NCBI GenBank assembly: GCA_015039365.1
Contig: WION01000131.1
Span: 62,001-126,000 of the forward strand
DNA from: Amanita rubescens
Lineage: Eukaryota > Basidiomycota > Agaricomycetes > Agaricales > Amanitaceae
Length of the DNA: 64,000 nucleotides
Reading direction: 5' to 3'
Shown: positions 22,646 to 35,448 of the stretch, piece after piece
How the letters are laid out: each line of letters starts with the position of its first letter
How positions within the stretch are numbered: position 1 is the stretch's first letter
Made by a program: the position numbers and the translations under genes
The notes under the pieces: generated by a model
Databases searched by the model: none
What the model was told of the DNA's origin: nothing
The model's input: only the letters and a program-made list of their open reading frames with translations

Positions 22646-24477
22646 TCAACTGGGCGTACGCAGCGAAATAGAAGGTTTGTGATAGAGGTTCAGTACATCT
22701 AGCCAGAGATGCAAACAAGAGAAGCAGGGAAGAACCTGCTCTCATGAGTATGATAGAAGTTGCCGACGAGATGGGCCGAAAGGACTGAGTTATATCGCAC
22801 TAGATAACGTTAACTTAGGCGGAAGGGCGATCGGCCATCCCATTAATTATACTTTATGATTTCCAGAAGAGTGACCTAGTGAACGAGCATAACCCCGGTT
22901 GTTCCGAATCTCACCTGGCCCGATTTTGTCTCTCCGCTCATGTCATGCTTTATTGAATTTTTACTTGGTATGCCGATAACTGTTATAGTATGGCACGAAA
23001 GCCGCTTTGCTATATGGTTATCCCCATTAAGCGGTGTGTGTGACAGTGACAGTTTTAGTTCCAAACCGTACGCGACCCTCGCGTAACAACACAATGGGGA
23101 TAAACTCAAAGGGACAACCCCACCATGAATAATTGGAGGTCTGTCGGCATTTCTTGCAATAGACGTGTCCTACGTTCTCCTAGATCGTGCGGGGCTCTGC
23201 TCAGAATTCCATAGCCTTTTCCCCTTCATGGTCGCAGCAAGCTTTTACAGTTGAAACACACTTCGATAAGCTTGAACCCAAAAATGACATTCTGATGTCA
23301 GTTGGATCATCCGCGCCCTTTCATTAACAAACACCGGTGCAAGACGTGGTGATCGATGATCCCGATTCAAAGACCAACGCAAAAATGTTGCGTTCGTCCT
23401 GTCAGTTATTAGATCATTTCATGCACATGCCACTATATGTTGTTAGGCATTACACCGCGGCACAGTCCATTTGAATTCTAGGGACGTCAACCAAGAGCCA
23501 ACAATCAATTGTGCGTGCATTGCCGCCGAATGTCAAGCCAGCCGTCGAGCCCGATCGGAATTGACACAGGCATCGTAATCCACGGTTAAAACACGTGTTG
23601 TGATCACATACAATTATATGTATCGTGTCCTATCGTGTCGGAGGATAGTCTCCGGGTGAGTAAGTATGTATCGTGACAATCACCGTCTTTTGAAGGTTCC
23701 TCTTTTAGCGCTTTTGTATACGCTTGTATGCTTCGCATGCTATTACCGCATCAATTTTTGAAACACTTCTTTGAATTGCAAGGTGGGATTTTGAGTCTTT
23801 GACACTCCTGCCCACCCTCGTACATGCAGGTCATGCAGGTCGTAAACCTTGAAAATCACGCATGACATAAAAATGAAATGGTCCGATGGCGGTTATTAGT
23901 GTCTGCACGCAAAAGGTTAATCTCCCGTCAACAACGTCAGCAAGCTCCAACAAACCAAAAATCTGGCCCACTATTAAAGGACATACTACCACGTGTAGCT
24001 AACAACGAAGCTAATCTAGTTCCCCATGACCCCGTGATAACGTGGCTCGACCCTTGGTATTCATCGCGATCAATGACCATTGGATGCTTACGTGTGCGCA
24101 AAATTACTCGAACGTATTGGAAGCGTATGTCATTGTCGACTTGACGCAGACAACGGGGTGATGAACCTGGGTTAACCTCTCCCAGAATCAGAATCGATGC
24201 ACGTTATTTTCAGCTGCACCTGTTATTTAAAATTAAACGACGGTATCCATCAGTTAGCTCCATGAAAACCTCGAGCACCGCAATAATGTTACACGGACGT
24301 GTGGGACAGCGAAGGCCGTTTTGCGCCAGGCTATGTTGACCATGCGGTCCTGCAGGCCCTGCGCACTTCAAGTCGCGACAATTATTAGTAGACGGCTATC
24401 CTATTTTGGCAATCGCTGTGTGGTACCAAAATTGCTTATCTAATGTCTCACACACAACTCCGCCTGCCACAACAGAA
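22646..24477. promoter_or_regulatory. Divergent intergenic region, 1.8 kb
   Basis: Long upstream region shared by the homeodomain gene (-) and the bromodomain gene (+). Its size suits a developmentally regulated factor. An 88-codon frame at 23878-24144 has no recognisable domain and I do not call it a gene. Confidence 0.35.
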
Positions 24478-27154
24478 ATGGACGAACTCAACGTCCTTTC
24501 TCCCACTTACAGTCAGCCAGGCTCGCCGTCAATATCTCAACTAAGGACACCAGCTCTGAATTCATCTGGGATTACTCTTGTGCTACCTTCTCTTAAGACT
24601 CTGAAGTCATCCAAGAATGGAAAAAAGGCGGGAAAACTGCGTCCGGGCTCGCAATTCCCTGGCGGGTTTTTGGATAGTGATTTGGTAGAAAAGAGGCCCC
24701 CGAGACCCGTCAAATTGAAGCCCCTTAAAGAAGTCTTGACAAAACTCATAACACAGATTAAACGGTGTGTTAATCTCAGGCGTGCTAATTAACGCGTAAC
24801 TTACGAAAAGCATCCCCCAGGAAGGATGACTACGCGTTTTTCTTGCACCCTGTGGATTTAGGACAAGTCCCAGGTTATGCAGATGTGGTCAAACGTCCTA
24901 TGGACTTGGGTACAATGACGACGAAGGTTGAGAAGGGGAGATACCGATCGTTGGAAGACTTTGCAGTGCGTATCCAGAAGTTCCAATCTGTGCTTCATAC
25001 TTAGTCACGAGCATCCCAGTCTGACTTACGATTAGTAACGACGAACGCTAAAGCATTTAATCCTGCCGGTTCTATTTACTACACGGAAGCCGAACGAATT
25101 GAGGCATGGGGGTTAGACCATATTGCAAAGGCCGCACCCACGGTCATTCAATATGAAGCTGACTGGAACATTGACGTCGAAAAAGATGACGAAAGTCACT
25201 TGGTCGATATCGATAATGACGATGACGTCTCTATGGATGTCGAGTCCGTGCATGATGGTCGTTCGGCTTCCGTGGTTTCGCAACCTTTGCCTGGCCCAAG
25301 CAGGAGAGGTCCCCGTGGGCCCTACAAGAAAGGGACTAGCACCACCGTCACAGAAAGCATTGAGGCTGATGGTAGGCTGCCTGGTGCCAAGGATGGCCTT
25401 GGCGCGTTTCTCCCAGGTTCTGACTGGGCTCGCACTATGCTACAGTTGAAAATTAAAGGTATATTTGGTTTTTAGTGTTAACGCGGCTTGATTGACAATA
25501 TTTCTTAGGGAAACGTTATCGCACGAAGAAAGAAAGGCTGCGTATAGAGAAAGAAGGGCCTCCAGTCTTGCCGGAAGGTAGCCTTGATTATACAGAGAGT
25601 AAGCAATATCCTTTTGTCTAGCATAAACTTTCTCACTCTTATTCGTTAAGTGGAAGACCCGTTCTCGGTCTTATCTTTTTTCGTACCCGACCCACCTACC
25701 CGACCTTACCTTACTCCTCTCTACCCGCCTCTATCCTCCTCCGCAATGCAAACTTCCGGACAATCTACACCCATATCTCGGCAGCCACGCTCAGCATTCC
25801 CAACAGCTACCGCAGCTCCGCTTACCTATACGTTCTCCTTGTCTCAGCCGAGTTCAGCGCCCACGTCAACGCTGAAGAGACGGTATTGGACCATCACACG
25901 GAATCCCGTAAGCCGGACAAAAGTCAAAGAAAAAGATGACGACATCGAAATTAGTGACATCCCTGCATGGCAAACTCCGCGGGAGGCACATGCAACCGAC
26001 TTCGGTCCCTTTGCTTTGTTAGCGGGAGAACTTGCGCAGGAGATGCGACGTCGTGGCGTCTCCGGTACAGGGGTGGATGAGGATCAGAGTACAATGCTGG
26101 ACATGATTCGCAACAGTCTAGATTGTGAAACTGGCGCCAAAACTGTTGCAAATGGGGCAACTATAGAGTCACTTCCGGGAACCGAGGAGTTGAGCAGTCC
26201 ATTATTCCATGCGAAGGATTACTGGAGTTTGAAACGAGCCGCGGAGGCAGAGGAGTATCTACGTGATGTCGTGTATGGTGGTATGGACGGTCTGGCCTAC
26301 GTCCGTAGTCTGGCTGAATTTGTAACAACATATTGGTCCGAGGTTTGTGCCCACGTTGTCAACCATCGATCCTCTTCTTATAATCGTGTCGCTATATACA
26401 GGATTCTGCCACAAATTATCGAACTCCTGCCGTCATTGGCATGCCTCTCGCTCAGTGGGTTGAACGGGAAATTGTCTGGCATTTGACAGATGGTCGGCAT
26501 GCACTACTTCAACAGACTGCCGAGCAATTGTCAAGCTTATTGTCGTCCAAAGGAAACGAGCCAACAAGCAACCCAAGTCCATCTAGAAGCGTCGCAGAAC
26601 AGGTCTACCTGTCCCTATATCTCTACCCCGCTGCGATGGTAGCCTTGTCGGCACTGTTACAAATAAAGTCACATAAAATAGATATGGGTGCACTGATAAA
26701 GGCCCCGGAGGAGCTGTTCCAGAGTGAAGAAGAGTGGGCAGGAAAGAAATTTAGAGAGAAGAGGGATCAGAAGACCTCGCTGAAGTCGGAAAGTCTCTCA
26801 GATCCCATGAACGTTGAGACGTCAATGGATTCAGCGGATCAGAATGCCAACCCCCGGACTAATGATGCTGAAAGCCATGAAGAGCTACAAGAGGTGCTAG
26901 ACTATGTTGCGGATGTTATTGTTCGCTACGACCAGGCATTGCGGAAGGGGATAAGCTCAACAGTGATTCAAGGCGAACCAGCGACTGCCAAGGCCGAAGA
27001 ACCAGGTGGAGAGGATCACACGTTGCGCAATATTCGCCTCAATCTACTTGCTCTTGCCAAACGGGCACCTCTGGATACAATAGCTCGTTTACCAAAGGAT
27101 CTTGTTCCAGAGCACATCAGACGATTTGTGCCGACCCTTGGAGGGTCAGTGTAA
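24478..27154 (+). CDS. Bromodomain protein, BRD7/BRD9-like
   Basis: Acetyl-lysine reader, probably part of a chromatin complex. Exon 1 begins MDELNVLSPTYSQPGSPS and ends KEVLTKLITQIK. After an intron with acceptor CCCCCAG the bromodomain continues RKDDYAFFLHPVDLGQVPGY, ADVVKRPMDLGTMTTKVEKG, RYRSLEDFA and, in the next exon, SDLRLVTTNAKAFNPAGS. The FF (WPF-like) shelf, PGY, PMD and the acetyl-lysine-binding Asn of NAKAFN are all present. An acidic linker (DIDNDDDVSMDVE), a GPRGPYKKG patch, a basic GKRYRTKKERLRIEKE segment and a long C-terminal helical part (to FVPTLGGSV) follow; this order is that of the BRD7/9 group. Introns are at about 24773, 24966, 25459, 25600 and 26343. A start 72 nt further upstream (24406) is open but less likely. 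Confidence 0.85.
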
Positions 27155-28555
27155 AACTTAAGCTATAGACTGCGAGTAGTATACATCATAATTTGTACTT
27201 TTTCATAGTGGTACGTCGGTAGGATGTACTTTCATATCCACAGCTGCGTTTCGAACTTGAAACGCTGAGAGCAAACCTTGGCGTCGGACTGCCCGGTTTC
27301 ACTTCGCCCGCTTAAACCATATGCATGTCCAGGATAATAGCGCAGTTACCCCCGAGAGGCCTTGACGCGTTCGCGAGCTACTACGGATCCATGTGTCAAG
27401 TCGTCACATAGACGAGATTGCATGTGCATGTCGACAGATATCGATGTCTAGCGTGGTGCGTCTAGCCTTAAGTAGCAAATTGATTGGATGCCGCAAGAGA
27501 CACTGTCACTTGTTCCTGCCCCTCGCTGTTCCAGATAGCCTGTAATAGCTTCCATCCAACCTATGAATATGGTGACACTAAGGCAACCGACAACCGCAGC
27601 AACTATGCGATCGTATACATAAAGTTGACTGCGAACCTGCTGAACGGTATTAGGAATGCCGTTTTCAACCGTTGATGACCTCATCGTCATATAGCAACAC
27701 GTTTCAAGGTTAAAACCGAAAATGAAACTACCTATTCCGATAACATTAAGGAATCGCAGAGGCCACGATCGAACCTCGAAGACAGTGTGGGAGTTTTCGA
27801 TTGAAGGAGGTATGACCACACGCTGATCAAGCACTGGCATGCGTCAGCTACCTCGTGCAGCGTGCTTGACCACTACACCATGCTACGCCGTACCCACGTG
27901 CTTGAATACCGGATTTCGCGGGGCTATTTCATTCTATCAAGCAGCATCCACAAAGTAGCCCAATATGCAGAGGCGAGATTGATACATCTGATGCGACAGA
28001 GCGTTGCTTAACCGTTAGCTTAAGTTTAGATTTCTTATACGGACTCTCGGCCACCAGCAGATTTCTGTCGTACCTGTGAGATACTAACATGTGTGTTCGA
28101 CATTGGTGTGAGTGTATTGTGCCATTAACAGAGCTCCGATATGCCATGTTTGGGAGGCCCAATAAACAGGCTCAATAGAGTCCGGTTTATAATTCGACCC
28201 AAGACTGAACTGCCTACGCAATTGCAGGGCGTCCGCTATTGAAGAAAACGAGAACTAGAGATTTGAACTCTAGAAGCGACCGGAGCGGATTTAAAGAACA
28301 GAGCACGGCCAGTTTTACAGCTAATAGCGCGATCATCTCACTCCGACACCTACGGCCCGATACGGACCTGGCCAATCAGGCACTCTGACAGCAGAACAAG
28401 CAAAGGAACTGTTCAAATACCATGATGGGGAAGGATATGTCACTAATCGTATGGCAGGTTTCCTCATCAGGATCGGCTCATGGATTCATATGAATACACA
28501 ACTTTTCAATTGCTAAGCCGCCAGCTATTCATTCCTTTCTCCCTCAATCTCCTCC
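27155..28555. other. Intergenic with an unresolved hydrophobic frame
   Basis: A minus-strand frame at 27448-27840 (130 codons) has two hydrophobic segments (FLNVIGIGSFIFGFN and IVAAVVGCLSVTIFIGW) and could be a remnant or exon of a membrane protein, but I cannot extend it. A polymerase III A-box-like motif is at 27870-27880. A perfect five-base T-arm-like hairpin lies near 28262-28280, without a matching tRNA body. Confidence 0.3.
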
Positions 28556-29918
28556 ATGGCGGTCTACCGCTTCCCGTTGAACACTGCGCAGATCGTCGCT
28601 TTGTTCGTGGAGAGCATCTTTTATGGGTGAGTCTATGTGCTGGTTGGCAAGTTTGCCGAACATGAGGTTAACGCGTTGCTTAGTCAGTTGCGTATCCGCT
28701 TTGGTAAATGTTAATGAGGTTTCTGACCGATTGCATTGTAGGCATGTTCTTGATTACGTTCTTTCATTGCCTGCGAGTACTTGTTTGGGAAGATGGTCAT
28801 ATTAAATCTTGGAGGCGACTGCATTGGAAAATGCTTGTTGCGTCTCTGTTGATGTTCATATTTGCTTCACTCGATGTTGCTTTCGGACTGCGGCATAATA
28901 TCGAAGCGTTCGTGTATTTTCAAGGCGGCGCCATCGAAGATTTTGAGAGGTTGTCCAACTGGGTCAACGTAATGAAAATGGTGGATTACGTTGGCCAAAC
29001 ATTCGTTGGGGACGCAATTCTCGTGTGTTCATCTCTCATTGTGGAAATCTAATGTTTATTTTATTGTTTTCGTAGCTCTACCGTTGCTGGGTCATATATA
29101 GTCGGAATTGGCTGGTTATAATGTTCCCTCTGTTAATGTGGCTTGGCGAGACGGGCAAGTTTCTGTTTCAATCGCCTTTCCGACCGGCTTACAAGTTGAA
29201 TTACAGCTTGCGGTATCATGGCAGCTTACAGAGAGGCCACTTTACCAACTGACGGTTCGGGTATGCTTAACACATCCCGCTTATCGCCATGGATCACAGG
29301 CTTGCTCAGTCTAACTTTGGCCATGAATTTGATAACGACCTGTGAGGATTGAACATAAAATATTTGGTCACTAGCTGAATCTTTCCTAGCTCTCATTGTT
29401 TACAGGATTTGGAACATACAACGAGTTCTCAAGCACAGATCAGTGACGACTGTTTTCATGCCACTGACCAGTGTTACGAGAGTTCTCATTGAATCAGGCA
29501 CCTTTTACACCATCAGCATCGTTATACTCTTTGTGGTGTACATGTTATCCAACAACGCTGAACTTGCAGTATCTGATGCTGTGAGTTTTTTTCTGTACTC
29601 ATGAGAACAACTGATAACCGTGTTCCGCAGCTTGTCCAGATTATTGTAGGTCTAACTGTATTTCCTATCCTTGTCCAGTTCAGCTCGACTTCTTCCCAGG
29701 GAATAACATTTAATATCATTATCACTCGGGCAGATCGAGGCGACGCAACCCAGCCTATTGATACAAAAGCTTCTGATGGGACAATACGATTTGCCATGCC
29801 ATTGCATATGATCGACATCCGGACAACTGTCACCAGACACCAAGAACCAGATGAGATCTCAGAGTCCACCGCGAGCCCTATCGGTGCCAAGAGAGCTGGT
29901 TACTGGAATCCTCCTTAG
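28556..29918 (+). CDS. 7TM-like integral membrane protein of a large Agaricomycete family
   Basis: Predicted plasma-membrane or endomembrane protein with about seven hydrophobic helices. It starts MAVYRFPLNTAQIVALFVES. After a 20-nt exon (28684-28703) it continues MFLITFFHCLRVLVWEDG, then VASLLMFIFASLDVAFGL and VGDAILLYRCWVIYSRNW. A GC-AG intron (29155-29206) leads to CGIMAAYREAT; then PWITGLLSLTLAMNLITT, VYRIWNIQRVLK, VLIESGTFYTISIVILFV and finally QIIGITFNIIITR after an in-frame intron (GTAGGT to CCCAG, 54 nt). The VYRIW and GITFN..ITR motifs recur in very many Agaricomycete membrane proteins whose role is unknown. The hydrophilic C-tail ends RAGYWNPP. Confidence 0.75.
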
Positions 29919-30336
29919 GTTGTTACGACAAGGTAATAGGTTGTGTAAATTGGTTGTGTATTATTAGCGTTGTGTTGCTTCTCTACACCGTTTCTTTTCT
30001 TTTCCTGCAGGATCGTGGCGATATAAATGAAAAGCAACTCTAACCTGCAGGTTGTGATGCGTACTGGACAGAAAGCTGTGCATTCTACCATTTACCATGG
30101 CTCTGCTGAATTGCTAAGACTATCTGGGAACTGCCAAGCCAACAGGTGCACCTCATTCCGCGGCAGACGTGGGAATAAATAACATAAAAATAGGTCCGCG
30201 GAAGTCTAGAAACAGGTTGCTATGATGATCAACCTAAATTCCTGTGCGAGCGGTCGCTTCGGCACGGTGCGGCCGTCGCAGCCAGGATATTATATCCACC
30301 TCTTGATTCCTAACCAGTATCGCGAAAACAGGTACC
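29919..30336. other. Intergenic, promoter side of phospholipase D
   Basis: Short region between two plus-strand genes, with a T-rich tract near 29985-30010 likely marking the end of the upstream transcript. No gene seen. Confidence 0.4.
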
Positions 30337-33300
30337 ATGTCTTCTATCCTAAGCGACCTTCTCGATGGCACGGAAGACATCTTTCAGTTGGGCAGGAAGG
30401 GCTTCACGCATGCTCGCAACGAAGTCATAGGTATATTATATCCATCTTCTTTAACTCACGATAACATTTTTCATCTTGCAGGGCGCTTGAATCCCAATCG
30501 TAAGAGCATTGAGCGCGAATCGCGATCATTTTCTCATCGAGAGTTCTAGGTCGACATGATAACCCTGAAGAGATCGCGGAAGATAAGATTCGCCAGCAGA
30601 TTAATGATAGTCACCGTTTTCAGAGCTTTGCGGATGAAAGAAACTTTAATATCGTCAAATGGTCTGGAATTACATTGTGCTATCCATTGTTCCCGAATTT
30701 AAGACAAGGATAGGCACGTCGATGGCCATGATTACATGTGGGCAATATCTGAGATGCTCGACAACGCCAGGGAAGCGATCTTCATTTTGGTACAGCGCTC
30801 ACATATTTGTCGATCAGACGTCTGATTGCTGCGATTCAGGATTGGTGGCTTACTCCGGAATTATACCTCCGCCGCCCTCCTGCCCATTACCCTGAATGGA
30901 GACTGGATCGCGTTTTGAAGCGCAAGGCAGAACAAGGAGTCAAGATCCATGTTATTGTATACAAAGAAGTATGTCCGATCCCAGTCATCGTCAGATAACT
31001 AATCGCCGTTTCCGACTAGGTTACTCAAACGATGAGTATGAGCTCAAAACACACGAAGGTTTGTCCTTTCGATCACTGTCAGGAACCGAGGAAGCTAATT
31101 CAAATATAGAATACGCTTGAAGCTTTGCACCCTAATATAACTTGTATGCGTCATCCTGACCACATTGGAACAAAAGGTGGGCGCTACGTCGAGTATCAAC
31201 GCGTGTCGGTACCTGACCAAATTCAGATGATGTCGAAATCTGGTCTCACCACGAGAAGGTTTATTAAGCGCACATTCCTATCAACGCAATTTGACGTATT
31301 TCCCTGTAGGTTGTCGTTGTTGATAATCATTTCGCAGCTATTGGTGGACTTGATCTATGCTTCGGTCGTTGGGATACGCACAACCATCCTTTAGCTGATG
31401 TTCATCCTACAGAATTTGACAAGACTTTGTTCCCCGGCCAGGACTACAACAACGCGAGAATCAAAGATTTCAAAGACGTTTACAATTATGCGAGTGGTAC
31501 TGTTTCCATTCTTGAAAGCGCAAGGATGCCTTGGCATGACGTCCACATGACCTTTATTGGCCCTGTCGTGCTGGACGTTGTGCAACATTTCGTTGAACGC
31601 TGGAACGAAATAAAGAAGCGCAAGGTACTTAAGTCTCCCGAGCCGTTAGAACGTCCAATTGACCTATTTGTAGTATAGGAAGGAAGAGTAAGTCGTTAAA
31701 CTTCTACTTAGCGACTTCTCACGGCGATCATGAAGTAAATACCCCTGGTTGGCTTTACCCCACGACCTTGGGATCCCAGAGGAAAGCATCTACAGTGAAT
31801 CGAATTCATTCGCCGAACATCACCCGGAAACTCATGTTCCTGTTTTATAGATCACCCACATCTTCATCGGTGGCGTCAGATGGGACATAGATATAAGCAA
31901 CGTTGGATAGGCCCCGACGCTGAAGACACGGACGATTATGTTTATCCGCGCCTGAGAGGGAGCTGCAAAGTCCAAGTCGTTCGCAGCGTATCAGACTGGT
32001 CGCACGGTGTTTTGACAGAACACAGCATCCAGAACGCCTGTATGCCTACTATTTAAAGGTTGTCATCCGCAGATTCATGGTTTTTCGGTAGATATCAAGT
32101 TGATCCAGGAGGCGGAACGATTCGTTTATATCGGTATGTATTTCTGAATCGTCATGAACATTATGAGCCAATGCTTAGTGCTTCCACAGAAAATCAATTC
32201 TTGTATGTCCAAGCGTCGCATTGCAGGGCCGCTCATAACTCACACATGCAAAAGCATATCGAGCACTATCCAAGGTGACGTTGTGAAGAATCAGATCGCA
32301 AGAGCAATTGTGGACCGCATTGTGAGAGCGGCACGAGAGGGAGCCCCATTCACTGTCAGTGAAATCCTATAGGGAATTGCTCGCCGCTGACAGTTCCCCG
32401 CAGGTCGTCGTTGTCATCCCAGAGCTGCCTGGATTTGCCGGTGATGTCAAAGATACTACTTCTTTGAAATTCATCTTGGGAGCTCAATACCGTACAATCA
32501 ATCGCGGAGGCCATAGTATATATGAAGAGGTCCGTAAGGCAGGATACGAACCGTGAGCGCCACTCCACCATTGGCTTCTTGTCACTTAACGCGCCTTAGG
32601 ATGAATTACATCCGGTTCTACCACCTTCGCACCTACGACAGGATTAATGCTCCGTTAGGTAAAAGGGATCCATTCCACTGATATTAAGTCCCTGATCTCC
32701 GTGACAGAAACTTTGATCCGGCAAATGGAAGATAATTCCGGAGTCAAGTTCCTTCAAGCGCAAGTCGCTTTGGCTCGGCAATGGCTCGCGGGTGATCCGT
32801 TGACTCAACAAAAAGAAGTCGCTGTGGTTATTCCTCAAGAAACCAAACAGGGTATCGTGGTTCAGAAACCTGAAAAAGAAAAAGACAAAGACAAAGTTGA
32901 GAATATACCGATTCCAACATCGGAAGATGAAGCGCGTAACATCATTGCACGTTTTGAGAGTGGCGCGCCGAGGGGAGATTCCGGTGTATCAGACAGTGTT
33001 TCGTCGCATGTGCTTCGTGATAAAACTAGTTTACTTGACGAGAGGTGGTATGGTACGGAACAAGAGGAGCTAGATTCGTGAGTCCGTTCGCTTTATTTTT
33101 CATTAATATTTACACTGATGGCGCAGATACGTGACGGAGCTACTTTACATTCATACCAAGCTTATGATTGTAGATGACCGCCGAGTCATTGTGAGTGCAG
33201 GCTTGCAGTGTGCGCGCATTCGTTAAACTTGTTTGAAAGATGGGATCCGCGAATTTCAACGACAGAAGTCAGAAGGCGAGTCTGATCTTGGGGGCATACT

Positions 33301-34059
33301 TCGCTCAGGATGATAACACGGCCAATCTAGGGAGATGGTGATTCCGAAATCGCGCTAGTCGTCGAAGATGTTGCGCAAATCCCCTCAACCATGGATGGTA
33401 AACCTTTCAAGGTCGCTAGCTTCGCTACGACCCTGCGCCGCAAGTTGTTCAGAGGTATCCTGCATTGCCGTACGATAGTTAAAAACGATAGAGATCTCAT
33501 GCATCCTTTACAGAACACCTGGGCCTAATCCCACCCCAAAGCCCTAACCCTAAAGATCAGAAAGTTGCTGCCAACATGAAGCCTGCGCCTCACCCTTATG
33601 ACTATGACTTTGGATCCCGGGAAGACGCCTTGGTGGCCGATCCTGTCGCTGGATCTACGATGCAATTGTGGCAGCAGACTGCCAAGAAGAACCGTGAAAT
33701 CTATACGGACGTGTTCAAGACAGTGCCCAATAACATTGTAAGGAATTGGGAAATATATGAGGTGAACGACATCACATCGTTGTTTTTCAACCGGCGCTGA
33801 TTGGATCGGTCCGCAGCAATACATTCCGAAGGTTAGGGCCGGTCATGTGGCTCCCGGAGTGACCCTTGACAGGGTTAAGGAACGCTTGAGTCAGGTTAGG
33901 GGCCAATTAGTTGAATGTCCCTTGGTCCGTCAATTGTTTTCACGTGCCGTGCCATGCTTCATGCTGATAATGCTATAGGACTTCCTTATTGAAGACAAAG
34001 GCTTGGTATCTGGTCCCGAATGGACGGAATTGAACCCCACGTTACCGATATTCCTTTAG
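30337..34059 (+). CDS. Phospholipase D (two HKD motifs)
   Basis: Hydrolyses phosphatidylcholine to phosphatidic acid and choline; acts in membrane traffic and signalling. About 23 short introns were traced from [16 protein letters not shown] to the stop at 34057-34059. The catalytic core is complete: [20 protein letters not shown], the first HKD ([17 protein letters not shown]) split by an intron after [19 protein letters not shown], then RFVYIENQFFISS, and the second HKD ([13 protein letters not shown]) followed by [13 protein letters not shown] and PH domains, present in yeast Spo14, are missing at the N-terminus, so this is the short fungal form. Oddities: a 14-nt exon (31674-31687) coding YRKED, and a GC-AG intron (33276-33330) right after NDRSQK. 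The acidic and Lys-rich stretch at 32860-32950 is an insertion before the second HKD. Confidence 0.9.
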
Positions 34060-34445
34060 AACATATATCAAAGGCAGTCCTTCTCGATGATCTAGGAAGG
34101 TGCTTGTGTTGTCATCTGTATTAGAATACCTGTGTTATATGGCGCGTGTATCACTTTGTCGTGATGAGTTTGAGATCCTAAGGGGAGAATATGACAACCA
34201 AATTTCGGTTAGAGATCACTCTGATGCATCGGATATATCTGTCTTCGCTGCATAGCTCAACGTCAACTTGACTGCTACTTTGTTTGACTCTCCTGCTCGA
34301 TCGAATCCCGGTCAAATATATAATTACAACTGTAACGCAACACCCGCACTCTCCTCGTTTCGACTCACCGCCCACCATCGCCCAAATTATATTCCGACAA
34401 GAAGCATCAATATGTTGGCATGGTTGATTAATTCGTTCTAGCGTC
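34060..34445. promoter_or_regulatory. Intergenic, upstream of the surface-protein gene
   Basis: Separates the phospholipase D 3' end from the next gene. I see no coding signal. Confidence 0.4.
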
Positions 34446-34453
34446 TATTTAAG
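34446..34453 (+). promoter_or_regulatory. TATA-like box of the GPI-anchored protein gene
   Basis: TATTTAAG about 130 bases upstream of the start codon at 34580, preceding a typical leader. Assigned by position. Confidence 0.35.
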
Positions 34454-34579
34454 GTTTGATGTGCATGCCACATGCGAATTGATTCTGTTCACATCAGAAG
34501 CAACCCCAAAGAACTTAAAAGGACAGTTCGTCCGCACTCCACTCTTGCCTCACGCTCCCAGACAGCTAAGGACCTTGCC

Positions 34580-35448
34580 ATGTTCAAGCATATTCTCGTT
34601 ACTGCTATTTTCTTGGCTACCTTTGCCAATGCCAGTTTGATTGGCTGTAAGTTGTGCCGGCAGTTCATTGCTTTGACAACGTGTTGACTCTTCATGCGAA
34701 GCGACCGCAGTGTTCCGCCGAAGGCTGTTAAACGACCTTCAAAACACCGTTCTGAGACGTCAGACTACCGGGTCTGGGAACAGTACCATCCCTCTGTCGG
34801 CCTTCCCGCCTGAGGCAAGTTGACCAATCCAGTCATCTGCGTTGGCGGTTTTTGAACGGGGTTTACATTCAAATAGTGTCAATCAGGATGTACCGTGGCG
34901 GTTAATGCGATCAACGTATGTCCTGTTTCCACCCGCAAACCATCTCATGTTGTGACCAACTACCCAACAGACATGCGCAAACGCTACTTGCCTTTGCACT
35001 AAAGCCGTAGATAGCAGTCTTCAAGGATGCCTTGACTGCGTTCTGCAATCCTCTGAGGCCGCTAACCTTGGCGCGTCTGCAGGACAAGTCGTGACTCGTG
35101 GGTTTTTTTTCACGTTGTTTTTATCATAATTCACCAAAATTATCGTTTTTTTTAGTCTACAACCAAGAGTGCTCCGGGTCCGGCATACCATCTATCTCGC
35201 TCGCCTCGGGTGTGACTGCGAGTGGGACTGCGACCACTACCGGCACGGAGGTCTACCCGTCCTCAGGTTCCTCATCAGCAGCCGGCGGGACCACTGCCCC
35301 GACCCTCACTTCAACGCCTACGGCAACCGTTGCTACTACTGGTTCCAGCGCTCCTACCTCTACTAAGACGAGCGGCGCTTCTGCGACGAGTGCTAGCGTC
35401 GGGTTACTCACCATCGTGGTCACCTTTTTGGCCGCCTTCATGGCTTGA
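34580..35448 (+). CDS. Secreted, predicted GPI-anchored Cys-rich Ser/Thr-rich protein
   Basis: Cell-surface protein of unknown role. The N-terminal signal peptide is MFKHILVTAIFLATFANAS. Mature region: LRRQTTGSGNSTIPLSAFPP, then a small cysteine domain with CQSGC, NTCANATCLCTK, LQGCLDCVLQ and YNQECSG, which recalls small fungal extracellular Cys domains but does not show the CFEM spacing. A Ser/Thr/Ala-rich stalk, likely O-glycosylated, ends in a hydrophobic tail (VGLLTIVVTFLAAFMA) typical of GPI attachment. Introns: 34647-34710, 34815-34876 (GC-AG, donor GAG/GCAAGT), 34916-34970 and 35098-35155. The start is fixed by the signal peptide. Confidence 0.8.

Noticed and set aside
28250..28340. 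Possible tRNA on the minus strand (perfect T-arm-like hairpin with TTCAAAT loop)
   Set aside because: No pairing acceptor stem, D arm or anticodon arm can be found at the right distance.
28556..29918. Pheromone receptor (Ste3-like)
   Set aside because: Helix pattern and the GITFN motif fit the general Agaricomycete membrane family; the conserved Ste3 loop sequences are absent.
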